A program made the translations under genes and the position numbers. A stretch of DNA of 64,000 bases, taken from Microbacterium sp. zg-B185 (lineage in GTDB: Bacteria; Actinomycetota; Actinomycetes; Actinomycetales; Microbacteriaceae). Below the pieces are notes generated by a model. That model had not been told where the DNA came from. It saw nothing but the letters and a program-made list of their open reading frames with translations, and searched no databases. Each line of letters opens with the position of its first letter. The stretch's first letter is position 1. Below are positions 1 through 7,917 of this stretch, one piece after another. The stretch lies in contig NZ_CP126739.1 in NCBI RefSeq assembly GCF_030246885.1, positions 1,116,001-1,180,000 of the forward strand, read 5' to 3'.

Positions 1-1527
1 TGTGCGAGCGATGTCCACGATGTCGGGGCTTCCACCGACGATCGCCGCGTCGAGCGCGTGCAGAGTGGTCTCGCGTGACAGCAGCGGGTCGAATGGTGCC
101 AGGGTCGCCGCGGCGTCGAGCAGCATCTGCGGCACGTCCGTTCCGCGCGTGCGGTGGAAGGCGATCTGGGCACGAAGAAGTGCGGCGCGTGCGCGTTGAA
201 GCGGGTCGGGTGCGCCACGTTCTGCGATCGCAAGCAGCTCCACGGCCGTCTCGGACTCCCCCGCCGTGTGCAGCGCGTGCGCCGCGTCGAGGGCGCGACG
301 GGTCTGGTCGGCGACGCCCGGGGTGAGTTCTGCCGACCGCCGCAGGAACGCGCCGGCCGCGGCGTACCCGCCGCGAGAGCGCGCCCGCCCGGCCAAGCGC
401 TCCAACTCTGCGGCGACCGCTTCGTCGGCCCCACTCACGGCGTGAGCGCGGTGCCACGCGCGCCGGTCGGGATCATGCGCTGCATCGATGACGGCCGCCA
501 ATGCGCCGTGGACGCGGCGGCGATTCGGTGCGTCGGCCGACCGGTACACGACCGAGCGCACGAGTGGGTGGCGAAACCGCACCTTCGTTCCCAGGTCGAT
601 CAATCCGGCCATCTCCGCCGGCGCGGAGGATTCCGCCGAGACGCCGAGCTCTGCGGCGACGCGGTGCAGCAGCTCGGGATCGCCGGTGGGATCGGCTGCC
701 GCCGCGAGCAGCAGGAGCTGCGTCGCCGCGGGGAGTTCGCGGTAGCGGCTCAGAAACCCGCGTTCGACCCGTTCCTGGACATCCGGCAGGTGCGGGAGGT
801 CGAAGCCGCCCGCGAGCCGTGCCGCCGGAACGTGTGCCGGCAGTTCCAGGAGGGCGAGAGGGTTGCCGCGCGCTTCGGCGATGATCAGCTCGCGCACGGC
901 CTCGTCGACGGGCGCTCGGAACGCGGTGCTCAGCAATGTCCGCGCGGCGGTGTGGTCGAGTCCGGTCAGCTGCAACTCCGGGAGGTGCGAGAAGGCGCCC
1001 GGTTGGCCTCCGCCGTCGGCATTGCGCAGGCCGAACACGATCGCCAGGCGCTCGGCGTCGATGCGCCGAGCGACGAAGGCGATGATCTCAGCCGATGCCT
1101 CGTCGAGCCACTGCACGTCGTCGACCACGCACAGCAGCGGCCCATGCTCGGCGGCTTCGGCGACGAGGTTGAGGGTGGCGAGGCCGATCAGGAACTTGTC
1201 GGGTGCGGGGCCGTTTCGACTCCCCAGGGCAGTGCCGAGAGCCCGCTGCTGAGGCTCGGGCAGAGCTGCGAGGCGATCCAGGAAAGGGGCGCAGTACTGG
1301 TGGAGTCCGGCGAAGGCGAACTGCATCTCGGCCTCGACACCCGTCGAGGTCTCGACCCGGAAGCGGGAGGCGATCGCCGCATCGCGCAGGTGTTCCAGCA
1401 GCGCCGTCTTGCCTATGCCCGCCGCGCCGCGCACCACCAGCGCCCTGCTGCGCCCGGCCTGCACCGCGACCAGCAGCTGCTCGACGATATGGCGCTCCCG
1501 CTCCCTACCCAGCAGCTGCGACACCAT
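1..1527 (-). CDS. Large LuxR-family ATPase regulator, N-terminal part (runs off left edge)
   Basis: Reading leftwards from ATG at 1527 gives 509 codons with no stop, so the gene continues beyond base 1. Near the N-terminus is a Walker A motif (GAAGIGKTAL); a Walker B-like stretch (LLCVVDDVQWLDEAS) follows about 100 residues later. This is the STAND/AAA ATPase layout of large LuxR (LAL) activators, in which the DNA-binding HTH sits at the C-terminus, here outside the window. Long stretches are nearly the same as the regulator at 44738-47476 (for example LLALLELP-type and FRHPLVRS motifs), so the two are paralogues. The start has only a weak G-rich ribosome site. The ligand and targets cannot be told from sequence. 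Confidence 0.85.
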   Translation of the reverse strand, partial: MVSQLLGRERERHIVEQLLVAVQAGRSRALVVRGAAGIGKTALLEHLRDAAIASRFRVETSTGVEAEMQFAFAGLHQYCAPFLDRLAALPEPQQRALGTALGSRNGPAPDKFLIGLATLNLVAEAAEHGPLLCVVDDVQWLDEASAEIIAFVARRIDAERLAIVFGLRNADGGGQPGAFSHLPELQLTGLDHTAARTLLSTAFRAPVDEAVRELIIAEARGNPLALLELPAHVPAARLAGGFDLPHLPDVQERVERGFLSRYRELPAATQLLLLAAAADPTGDPELLHRVAAELGVSAESSAPAEMAGLIDLGTKVRFRHPLVRSVVYRSADAPNRRRVHGALAAVIDAAHDPDRRAWHRAHAVSGADEAVAAELERLAGRARSRGGYAAAGAFLRRSAELTPGVADQTRRALDAAHALHTAGESETAVELLAIAERGAPDPLQRARAALLRAQIAFHRTRGTDVPQMLLDAAATLAPFDPLLSRETTLHALDAAIVGGSPDIVDIART

Positions 1528-1570
1528 TGCCCCCGCTCTGCGACATGCAACCAAACTATGTGCTCACCAC

Positions 1571-1985
1571 ACTGAACCGTCCCCGGTTCTTGGCCGCTCC
1601 TGTGCGGGTTCCATCACCGGGTGGGATGGGGTTTCGAGGTCAGCGTAGTAGAAGGCCTCGAACTCGTCGGGCGGGACGTTGCCGATGGTCGAGTGCAGCC
1701 GCCTGGCGTTGTACCAATCGACCCAGCCTGCGGTGACCCATTCGACGCCGTCGATGGCGAGGGCGTTGTCGTACGCGTCGCCGATCGATCCGATCGACGC
1801 GGCGATGCCCTCGAGGGCGAGTGTTTCGGCGAACGACACGCTCGTGAATTGCGAGCCAGCGTCGCTGTGATGGACCAGCCCGTCTACGCCCGGGTGCCCG
1901 GCGCAGTCGCGTCGCCACAGTGTCCATACTCGGGCAACCTGCTCGAAGCGGACGACGCCGATCCCACATCGCTCGCGTGGGGACC
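1571..1985 (-). pseudogene. IS3-family transposase remnant (orfB 3' end) with terminal repeat
   Basis: The minus strand encodes the end of an IS3-family DDE integrase: GLVHHSDAGSQFTS (second catalytic Asp region), then GDAYDNALA, then WVDWYNARRLHSTIG and PPDEFEAFYY. Between DAYDNALA and the W-D-W-Y-N block about 20 residues normally present, including the catalytic-Glu side of the DDE triad, are missing, so the enzyme is dead. Upstream similarity fades after about 1985. The sequence TGAACCGTCCCCGG starting near 1572 looks like an IS3-type terminal inverted repeat and marks the right boundary. The remnant lies immediately upstream of the LuxR gene that starts at 1527, so it may have displaced that gene's original promoter. 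Confidence 0.75.
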
Positions 1986-2102
1986 GACATCCGCGCGCCG
2001 GCGAACGGTCCGGCAGCCTGCGCCGGCCTGGTGCGCGGGCGGTCCCGTTCTCCATGTGCCACCCGATGACGAGTTGGGCGGGGGTTTCGCTATGGTCGAC
2101 GG

Positions 2103-2612
2103 ATGCTTCCGCCGAACACTCCGCGCCTGCGCTTTCGCGAGATGGCTCCAGCCGATCTGCCCGCGATGGCCGGCCTTCTCGGAGACGCCGATGTCATGCG
2201 GTTCTATCCCGCCCCGAAGACGCGTGAGCAGGCGGCGTCGTGGATCGACTGGAACCTGAAGAACTATGTCCGGGACGGACACGGGCTCTGGATCATCGAG
2301 ACAAGTGATGGGGAGTTCGTCGGGGATTGTGGCCTCACTTGGCAGGACGTCAACGGAGTCAAGCGCCTGGAGATCGGCTACCACGTCCTGCCCCGCCGGC
2401 AAGGGCTGGGACTCGCGACAGAGGCGGCCGCCGCGTGCCGCGACTTCGCGAGGGACCGACTCGGAGCCGAAGAAGTCATCGCGATCGTCCACCCCGACAA
2501 TCGCGCGTCGATTCGGGTGGCGGAGAAGATCGGGATGCACCGGGAAGACGAGGATCGAGGCAACGACGGAACAGTGCGGCGGGTTCTGAGCATGCCCTTG
2601 TCGCCCGCCTAG
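2103..2612 (+). CDS. GNAT-family N-acetyltransferase (RimJ/RimL type)
   Basis: A 169-residue protein that opens with TPRLRFREMAPADLPAM, the usual start of RimJ/RimL-like GNAT enzymes. The acetyl-CoA binding motif A is visible as LEIGYHVLPRRQGLGLATEA, and the C-terminal half has VHPDNRASIRVAEKIGM, a classic motif B sequence. Length is normal for the family. Such proteins transfer acetyl from acetyl-CoA to amines on proteins, antibiotics or small molecules; the substrate here is unknown. It is convergent with the next GNAT gene, with only 40 bp between them. Confidence 0.88.
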   Translation: MLPPNTPRLRFREMAPADLPAMAGLLGDADVMRFYPAPKTREQAASWIDWNLKNYVRDGHGLWIIETSDGEFVGDCGLTWQDVNGVKRLEIGYHVLPRRQGLGLATEAAAACRDFARDRLGAEEVIAIVHPDNRASIRVAEKIGMHREDEDRGNDGTVRRVLSMPLSPA

Positions 2613-2652
2613 GGACCGGTTGCGGGCTCCTACTCGGTCTGGTGTCCGATGG

Positions 2653-3216
2653 TCAGACCGTCCAGGGAAGTTTGTGATGCAAGGCATGCAGGGTCACGGC
2701 TCCGCCGTAAATGAGGGCGGTCCCGAGCTCAGAAAAACCCCAATGTCTATACATCTCTCGTGCCTGTGCAGCTTGGCCAAAAACACCCAGGACGGCATCG
2801 TGCTCAGTTCGGTTCGAGAGGAGTTCACGGACGCACTGTTTGGCTATCCCACGGCCTCGAAAGCTTTCGTCGACAGCAAGTTCCTGCACAATCACGGTTC
2901 GCGATGGTGTGATTGCCGCGTCCAGCGCTGGCCGCATTGCGTCTAGTCGTCGCTGCCAGGAGCTGTCCTGGTCAAGCCTCTGAGATAACGCGAAGCCGAT
3001 CACGTGCCCATCGTGGCCCGCCGCGACAAGTCGCCCACCAGCACTGGCGAGTTGGTCGGGGCCCCATTGGTCGATGCTTTGGAGTTCGTCTGGCGATTCG
3101 TTGTAAGGAGGGGCCGCGAAGATTGAGATGAAGAGTTTCGCGATCTCAGCCCAAGTTTCGTCCGGGGCGACATGCTCGAACCGGACGTAACTGATTTCCC
3201 GCTGGACCACTTTCAT
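2653..3216 (-). CDS. GNAT-family N-acetyltransferase
   Basis: A 187-residue protein. The central segment VQELAVDESFRGRGIAKQ is the acetyl-CoA pyrophosphate-binding motif (R-G-x-G-I-A), followed by VFGQAAQAREMYRHWGF, the usual helix after motif B. The N-terminus begins KVVQREISYVRFEHV and includes the GNAT phrase AKLFISIFAAPPYNE seen in proteins acting on small molecules. It is not closely related to the neighbouring GNAT at 2103-2612. Substrate unknown. The 272 bp to its left-hand transcriptional neighbour (3217-3488) contains no convincing gene. Confidence 0.82.
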   Translation of the reverse strand: MKVVQREISYVRFEHVAPDETWAEIAKLFISIFAAPPYNESPDELQSIDQWGPDQLASAGGRLVAAGHDGHVIGFALSQRLDQDSSWQRRLDAMRPALDAAITPSRTVIVQELAVDESFRGRGIAKQCVRELLSNRTEHDAVLGVFGQAAQAREMYRHWGFSELGTALIYGGAVTLHALHHKLPWTV

Positions 3217-3488
3217 AGCGGCTCAGACTATCTCCTGATTTCCCGCACGAAGCCTCGTTGGGGGGAAGACAAATACCCATTGCTACGGCACTCACCGCCC
3301 GGGAATCGGAGGCTGGGCGTGGAGATGTCGGCTGTGAGCGATCTGGCGAGGCTTCGTGGCGGGGTCGACGCACGATCGCTCAGCGATCCGCTTGCGCGAC
3401 TCGGACTGTCTCACTGACGGACCGGCAATCGGTCGCATAATTAGTTTCGAAGTCCCGCGCCCTCTATCTGGTTGCGCCGCTGTGGACT

Positions 3489-4157
3489 TTATGCGGCTTG
3501 CTCGGGGCTGGCGGGTTCCGCGCCGTCTGGCCAGGCTGCCAGGCACACCTTGTTTCCCGACCGGTCGGCGAGGATCCATCCGCTGGGCGCCTCGACGGAT
3601 TCAACCACCCGGCCCCCCGCGGCCACTGCCGCGGCGACGCGAGCCTCGATGTGCTCCTTGGCCAGCGAGACGTCGATGTGCATGGCGTGAGTGAGGGGCT
3701 TTGAAGGGTCCAACTCCTGCATCCATACCGTTGATCCCTGACCGAGCGGATCGATGCAGTTGTCCTCGTGCAACGGCGCGTATCCCAGCACCGCTCGCCA
3801 GAACGGCAGATCGATCGCGTCGGGCATTGCTGCGACAGCAACCTGCACCTCCTGTACCCGGGCCGTGTCGGCGACCGCACCGTGGTCGCGGGCGATGGTC
3901 GAGATCTTCCTAGCCACATCAAGGTGCGACCGTTCGGTTCCCCACATCTCGCGAGTCAGCTTTACCGTGAGACGGTCCGAGACCGCTGTCAGCAACGTGC
4001 GCGGGCCGAGCCCTGGGATCTCCGCCACGGCCGCCGCCAGCCGCGCAGCCTCCTGGAGCGAGCCCACCTTGAACACGGCGGTCGGGCCACCATGAAGAAT
4101 CACCCAGTCATCGACGCCTTCGCCGGTGAGGAACGCACGCCACCCGTCTTCGCTCAT
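3489..4157 (-). CDS. Pterin dehydratase-like / VOC two-domain protein
   Basis: About 222 residues in two parts. Residues roughly 25-100 (VFKVGSLQEAARLAAAVAEI, then LTVKLTREMWG and ISTIARDHG) resemble a pterin-4a-carbinolamine dehydratase fold. Residues about 105-215 (VQVAVAAMPDAIDLPFWRAVLGY, WMQELD, HIDVSLAKEHIEARVAAAVAAGG, ADRSGNKVCLAAWPD) form a glyoxalase/VOC domain of the Glyoxalase_6 type. The start at 4157 (MSEDGW) is preferred over a GTG nine bases upstream. The pterin-like catalytic histidines are not clearly preserved, so the role is open. The fusion recurs in actinobacteria as far as I recall, but its substrate is unknown to me. Confidence 0.78.
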   Translation of the reverse strand: MSEDGWRAFLTGEGVDDWVILHGGPTAVFKVGSLQEAARLAAAVAEIPGLGPRTLLTAVSDRLTVKLTREMWGTERSHLDVARKISTIARDHGAVADTARVQEVQVAVAAMPDAIDLPFWRAVLGYAPLHEDNCIDPLGQGSTVWMQELDPSKPLTHAMHIDVSLAKEHIEARVAAAVAAGGRVVESVEAPSGWILADRSGNKVCLAAWPDGAEPASPEQAA

Positions 4158-4170
4158 GGCGATCACCCTA

Positions 4171-4190
4171 CGCGCGCGGCGCCGCGCGCG
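4171..4190. repeat. Perfect 20-bp C+G-only palindrome
   Basis: Ten bases ending GCGGC are followed directly by their exact reverse complement, all C and G. It starts 14 bp upstream of the VOC-fusion start codon and downstream of the broken hydrolase gene on the same strand. It could act as a terminator stem for the upstream gene, as an operator, or simply be a low-complexity product of high GC. Confidence 0.6.
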
Positions 4191-4319
4191 GGAGCGCGCC
4201 CGCGGGCAGACCGCCCGTTCATCGACCGGGTTCCGCGCGCTGGGCGCGCCCGTCCTGGACGTCGGGAGAGCCGAAGGGCATGCCGGAACGGTCTCACCAA
4301 AATCTAACGGGCGTGGGGC

Positions 4320-5141
4320 TCAGCCCCGTAGCGAGGCGAGCATGTCGGCGATCGCATCGGCCACTGCGGCCGGGTTGCCGCCCATGATGTCGTGACCCGA
4401 CTCCACGGCGATGGACACGGGCTTCGAGCTGCCTTTGAGCCACAGTGCGTGTTCTTCCTGGCTCGGCGACTGCCCGTGCGTCGCCCAGAGGACGGTGACC
4501 GGTATGGCGGGGATTGGCAGACGGTCGACTGCCAGCTGGTGCTCGAACAGTACATAGTCCATGTGCTCCGGGTTGTCGGGGCTGTCCCACGCGGGCACTT
4601 CCGTCGCGGGCATGTCTGCCTTGGGGGCCGGCACGTCGTCCATGACGATTCCCGCGACCTCATCGGGAAAGCGGCCGGCGTAGTGATACACGTCGAAGCC
4701 GCCGCTGGACGAGCCGACCAGCAGGTAGGGTCCAGAGACCTCCGCCGCGTCGAGGAGCGTGTGTAGGTCATCGGCAAGGTCATCAACCGTGCGTGCGCGG
4801 TCGGGCGGAGGGTCGCTCCTGCCTGTCCCTGCCCGATCGTACGCGCAGACACGCGTAGTCTTCGCGAGCGACTTGACGGCGGGCGCGAGCACAGAGGTGC
4901 CGCTGGCGCCGGTTCCGCGTCGTACACGACCGTCGGGGATTTATCGCCCACGCACAGTAGGGCAAGAGACCGGCCCGCCTCCACCTCGAAGCTGCCGTCG
5001 ATCACGACGGTTGTCCGAGTCGGACTCGGCGATGGTGTCGGGTCGCCGGCGGGCGCGCACCACGCGAGCCCAAGCAAGCCGACAGCGAGCGGCGGAGGTC
5101 GCGCTTATAGCGAAGAGCAGTCGACGGACTCGCGCGCTCAT
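4320..5141 (-). pseudogene. Frameshifted alpha/beta-hydrolase (secreted, lipoprotein-like)
   Basis: The 3' part (from about 4892) reads as an alpha/beta-hydrolase: VCAYDRAGTGRSD, then the nucleophile elbow VGSSSGG, then VLWATHGQ and a C-terminal VESGHDIMG with the catalytic His. The 5' part is in another frame: a hydrophobic leader with LGLAWC lipobox-like end, then TTVVIDGSFEVEAGRSLAL. The frames join if one base is restored near 4916, giving YDAGTGASGTSVLAP. A second shift is needed near 5080 to reach the likely ATG at 5141, because a TAA interrupts the lipoprotein frame. It is therefore probably inactive, unless these are assembly errors. Confidence 0.7.
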
Positions 5142-5241
5142 GGCGGCCCCCAGCACGGTGGTTGCGCAGGCGATCCTGACGAGCAATGCACTCGGCGAGC
5201 CACATCGCGCGGAAAGAATACCGCGCGATGGGCGCCACCGG

Positions 5242-6072
5242 CTACGCGCCGGTGGCTGCCCAGAATGTGAGGATCGCCTGCGCAAGTGCATCGGGCTGCT
5301 CGAGCGGAATGAGCGTGCGCGCTCGGGTGACTGTGACGGATCTGGCGTGCGGCACGGATGCCGCCGCGCGCACAGCATCCTCGGGGCTCCAGTCTCCCCG
5401 GTCATCGGATGCGATGAACAGACTGGGGACGCCGATGCCCGAGAGGCGATCGGTCACGTCGGTTCGATCGATGATGAACGCGCGCAGCGCGTAACTCATG
5501 CTGGCTCGCGTGGGTCGGTTGAGACTTTCGACGATCACGTCGCGGATACCCGGAATCGCGGCCGAGGCATCCGTCAACATCGCCGAAATCACTGCCGCGC
5601 GTACCGGTCGGATCGCTCCGAAACAGCGCAGGACCGGATGAAGAACGGCGATCTGGCGCCGGAGGTGAGCAGGTATCGGCTCAGTAGGCGCGCTGATCGC
5701 AACGAAACTACGGATGATGGAGGGGTCGGTCGCGAGCTGATAGCCGATGTGCCCACCGAATGCGTTGCCCACCCAGTCGACAGGGGTGGTCGCACCGAGC
5801 CCGGCGAGGGCGTCCCGCGCGGCATCCGCTGCTTCGGCGATGCTGCTGCGCCGTGTAAGCGCATCGCTGAGACCCAGCCCGGGCGGGTCGATGAGGACGA
5901 ACTCTCGTTCGGGGGCACCGGCCAGTAACAGGGGCAGCACGACGTCCCAGGTGTGGCTGTCGACGAACATCGATGACCACAGCACGGTCATGTCGCCCGC
6001 GCCGACGCGACGAACGGCGAGGGAGCCGAGGCGGGTATCGACACGCTCGGAGCGTTCGGAGGAGGTCTTCAT
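5242..6072 (-). CDS. Alpha/beta-hydrolase fold protein lacking the catalytic Ser and His
   Basis: An intact 276-residue alpha/beta-hydrolase. The expected strand-turn-helix elbow is VDWVGNAFGG at residues 98-107, with Ala104 (codon GCA) where the nucleophilic Ser should be. Near the C-terminus the usual G-H-x-I/P stretch is RARTLIPLEQPD, with Thr253 at the His position. The acid-turn DDRGDW is kept. The N-terminal LWSSMFVDSHTW replaces the usual HG oxyanion motif. Either this is a non-hydrolytic subfamily or the enzyme is dead, but the frame is fully open. It is divergent from a TetR gene with 14 bp between the longest frames and a palindrome across the junction, so TetR control is very likely. 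Confidence 0.82.
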   Translation of the reverse strand: MKTSSERSERVDTRLGSLAVRRVGAGDMTVLWSSMFVDSHTWDVVLPLLLAGAPEREFVLIDPPGLGLSDALTRRSSIAEAADAARDALAGLGATTPVDWVGNAFGGHIGYQLATDPSIIRSFVAISAPTEPIPAHLRRQIAVLHPVLRCFGAIRPVRAAVISAMLTDASAAIPGIRDVIVESLNRPTRASMSYALRAFIIDRTDVTDRLSGIGVPSLFIASDDRGDWSPEDAVRAAASVPHARSVTVTRARTLIPLEQPDALAQAILTFWAATGA

Positions 6073-6074
6073 GA

Positions 6075-6101
6075 TTTCACGTTACCATGACTAACATGAA
6101 A
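6075..6101. promoter_or_regulatory. TetR operator palindrome between divergent genes
   Basis: TTTCACGTTAC (6075-6085), five spacer bases, then CTAACATGAAA (6091-6101): arms match in 9 of 11 positions. It covers the whole gap between the hydrolase start (6072) and the first possible TetR starts (6087, 6096). Length and symmetry are typical of TetR-dimer operators, so the regulator probably represses both genes from here. Confidence 0.7.
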
Positions 6102-6680
6102 GAGCGCAAGTACCGGATGTCGGCCCGAGCAGACGCTGCAGAGCTCACGGGTCAGCGGATCATCGACTGCATGCTCGAGCGCCTGCGCACCACCCCATAC
6201 GAGCGGATCAGACTTGACGACGTCGCCGCGGACGCCGGCGTGACCTCGCAGACGGTGATCCGCCGGTTCGGCAGCAAACCGGTGCTGATGACCACAACAG
6301 TCGAACGCGAACTCGGACGCATCGCGGCGAAGCGCGAGGCAGCGCTGCGATCCGGCTCAGCTGAGACGATTCGAGCGCTGGTGGAGCACTACGACGAATA
6401 CGGGCTGCTAATCCTCAAGACCTACTCCGAGGCCTCACTCGTGCCAGGGCTGCCGGACATCGTCGCGCGCGGCAGGGCGTATCACCTTGATTGGTGCCGA
6501 CGCGCCTTTTCTGAGCACCTTTCGCCGCCCTCCGACGACGCGTCCCGACAGAGGCGGCTCGCCCAGATCGTGTCCATCTGCGACGCGACCACCTGGCGGA
6601 TCCTGCGATTCGACGGCAACTTGTCCACGGCCCAGACCGAACTCGCGGTCACCGAACTGCTGACCCCGCTTCTGCGCTGA
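6087..6680 (+). CDS. TetR-family transcriptional regulator
   Basis: Up to 197 residues. The N-terminal HTH is clear: RIRLDDVAADAGVTSQTVIRRFGSKPVL, with the recognition helix around TSQTVIRRF; a ligand-binding all-helical domain follows. Start codons are possible at 6087, 6096 and 6117. None of the first two has a ribosome site and both lie inside the operator palindrome, while the third has a weak GAAAGAG 12 bases upstream, so the real protein may begin MSARADAAEL. Divergent partner is the catalytically atypical hydrolase, which is the obvious target. Ligand unknown. Confidence 0.88.
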   Translation: MTNMKERKYRMSARADAAELTGQRIIDCMLERLRTTPYERIRLDDVAADAGVTSQTVIRRFGSKPVLMTTTVERELGRIAAKREAALRSGSAETIRALVEHYDEYGLLILKTYSEASLVPGLPDIVARGRAYHLDWCRRAFSEHLSPPSDDASRQRRLAQIVSICDATTWRILRFDGNLSTAQTELAVTELLTPLLR

Positions 6681-6767
6681 GCGACAGCGCTTCGGGTAGC
6701 GCGCCCTCCCTTTGCATCCCTCGTGAGCCCGGCCCGACTGCACGGAAGCGGGTCCGCTTGCGGGCGC

Positions 6768-7025
6768 TCAGCGGTCGTAGACGTCGCGGCGGTGGCCGAG
6801 TGTGATCACGGCGACGATGAGGACGTTGTCGTCGACGGTGTAGATGACGCGATAGTCCCCGATGCGGACTCGGAGGCCGGGGCGTCCCTGGAGCGCTGTG
6901 GCTCCTGGTGGCCGTGGGTCCTCGCCCAGAAGTGCGATCGCCCCGCGAATGCGGTCGCGGTCCTGGTGGTCAATTCGCTTCAACGCGCGAACCGCGGCGG
7001 GACGCAGTTCGATCTGGTAGGTCAC
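6768..7025 (-). CDS. RelE/ParE-family toxin
   Basis: An 85-residue protein starting at GTG 7025: VTYQIELRPAAVRALKRI, then DRDRIRGAIALLGEDPRPPG and the C-terminal RVRIGDYRVIYTVDDNVLIV...LGHRRDVY. This is a textbook RelE/ParE toxin (ribosome-dependent mRNA cleavage or gyrase poisoning, depending on subgroup); the R-x-GDYR-V-Y core and the terminal HRRDVY are present. Its GTG overlaps the antitoxin stop (GTGA), so the pair is translationally coupled. Sequence alone does not separate RelE from ParE activity. Confidence 0.9.
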   Translation of the reverse strand: MTYQIELRPAAVRALKRIDHQDRDRIRGAIALLGEDPRPPGATALQGRPGLRVRIGDYRVIYTVDDNVLIVAVITLGHRRDVYDR

Positions 7026-7285
7026 TTCCAGCCCAGGTCGGCTTTCACCTGAGCCCACGGGATGTTGGGGCCTTCCTCTGCCATGGCCTCGTCGAACGCG
7101 GCGACATCTTCGGCGTCTTCGAGTGCCTCAAGCATCCGCTCGTACTGCTCAGGACTGACGACAACGGCGGCGCGCTGACCCCGACGCTCAATGAACACCG
7201 CTTCGCTCTTCGAGCGATCAATGACATCGGAAAGGTGTTTCCGCGCGTCCGCGACACTGACGATAGACATGAAGCAATTGTACAT
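7022..7285 (-). CDS. Phd/YefM-family antitoxin
   Basis: An 87-residue antitoxin: MSIVSVADARKHLSDVIDRSKSEA near the N-terminus is the Phd/YefM DNA-binding fold, then FIERRGQRAAVVVSPEQYERMLE, and an acidic tail that would wrap the toxin. The start at 7285 is chosen because AGAGGA lies five bases upstream of it; ATG at 7270 is the alternative. It binds and neutralises the toxin encoded next and represses their shared promoter. A paired TGTACA element lies across its start codon. Confidence 0.9.
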   Translation of the reverse strand: MYNCFMSIVSVADARKHLSDVIDRSKSEAVFIERRGQRAAVVVSPEQYERMLEALEDAEDVAAFDEAMAEEGPNIPWAQVKADLGWK

Positions 7286-7305
7286 CTCGTCCTCTTAGAT
7301 GTACA
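7279..7305. promoter_or_regulatory. Paired TGTACA operator of the toxin-antitoxin operon
   Basis: TGTACAT (7279-7285) and ATGTACA (7299-7305) form perfect inverted arms around 13 bases. Each contains the self-complementary TGTACA, and the two copies are 21 bp (two helical turns) apart, as expected for cooperative Phd-dimer binding. The left copy includes the antitoxin start codon, so binding would also cover the ribosome site. Confidence 0.6.
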
Positions 7306-7330
7306 TGAATGGCGAGCAGGGCAGGAAGAG

Positions 7331-7905
7331 TCACGCGTCCGCGCCGAGCTCGATCACGAAGTCGCGATCCTGGGCGCGGCCGGTGCCTCCGATTCGCGCG
7401 CCGGCATCGCGAGCGAGTTGCACGGCGATAGAGCCGACGCCGCCGGCCGCCCCGTGGATGAGGACGGTCTGCCCGGTCTGGAGGCATCCGTGATCGAAGA
7501 GTCCTTGCCACGCGGTGAGGCCGGAGATCGGCAGAGCCGCGGCGGTGACGAAGTCCACGCTCGCCGGCAGCGGCGCGAGGTTGCGTGCTTCGACGGCGAC
7601 GTACTCGGCACGTGAGCCGTTCCGGGTCCAGTCCGTCAGGCCGAACACGTGCTGCCCGACGGTGAGCCCGGTGGTGCCGAAGCCCAGTTCGGCGACGACA
7701 CCGGCCACCTCATGACCCGGGACGCTCGGGGTGCGGTCCCGCCCGGCACGGTCGACCCAGGTGCCGGCCGACGTCAGTTCGCCGCGCGTGAAGCCTGCCG
7801 CGTGGACGCGGACGACGTCGTTCTCAATGGCAGTGGGAAATTCGATGTCGGTCAGCGTCAGCGATCGACGCCGGCCCCCTTCTCTGCGACGGTGATGGCC
7901 TTCAT
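7331..7905 (-). pseudogene. NADPH:quinone reductase-like (MDR) gene, frameshifted and 3'-truncated
   Basis: From ATG 7905 the protein begins MKAITVAEKGAGVD and then hits TGA. Restoring one base near 7863 continues it as SLTLTDIEFPTAIENDVVRVHAAGF, GHEVAGVVAELG and the NADPH site VLIHGAAGGVGSIAVQLA, all typical zinc-independent MDR/quinone oxidoreductase features. The frame ends at 7331 after about 190 residues, roughly 120 short of the family length, so the C-terminal third of the nucleotide-binding domain is gone. It sits 12 bp downstream of the epoxide hydrolase and was probably its operon partner. The toxin-antitoxin pair now occupies the position where the rest should be. Confidence 0.8.
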
Positions 7906-7917
7906 GGCGGGCCCCTG

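Noticed and set aside
154..1575. Long open frame on + strand (473 codons) opposite the LuxR gene
   Set aside because: Arg/Cys-rich composition with no family; the opposite strand encodes a clear LAL regulator with Walker motifs.
4759..5928. 389-codon open frame on + strand across two hydrolase genes
   Set aside because: Shadow of high-GC coding on the minus strand; composition is implausible and no ribosome site.
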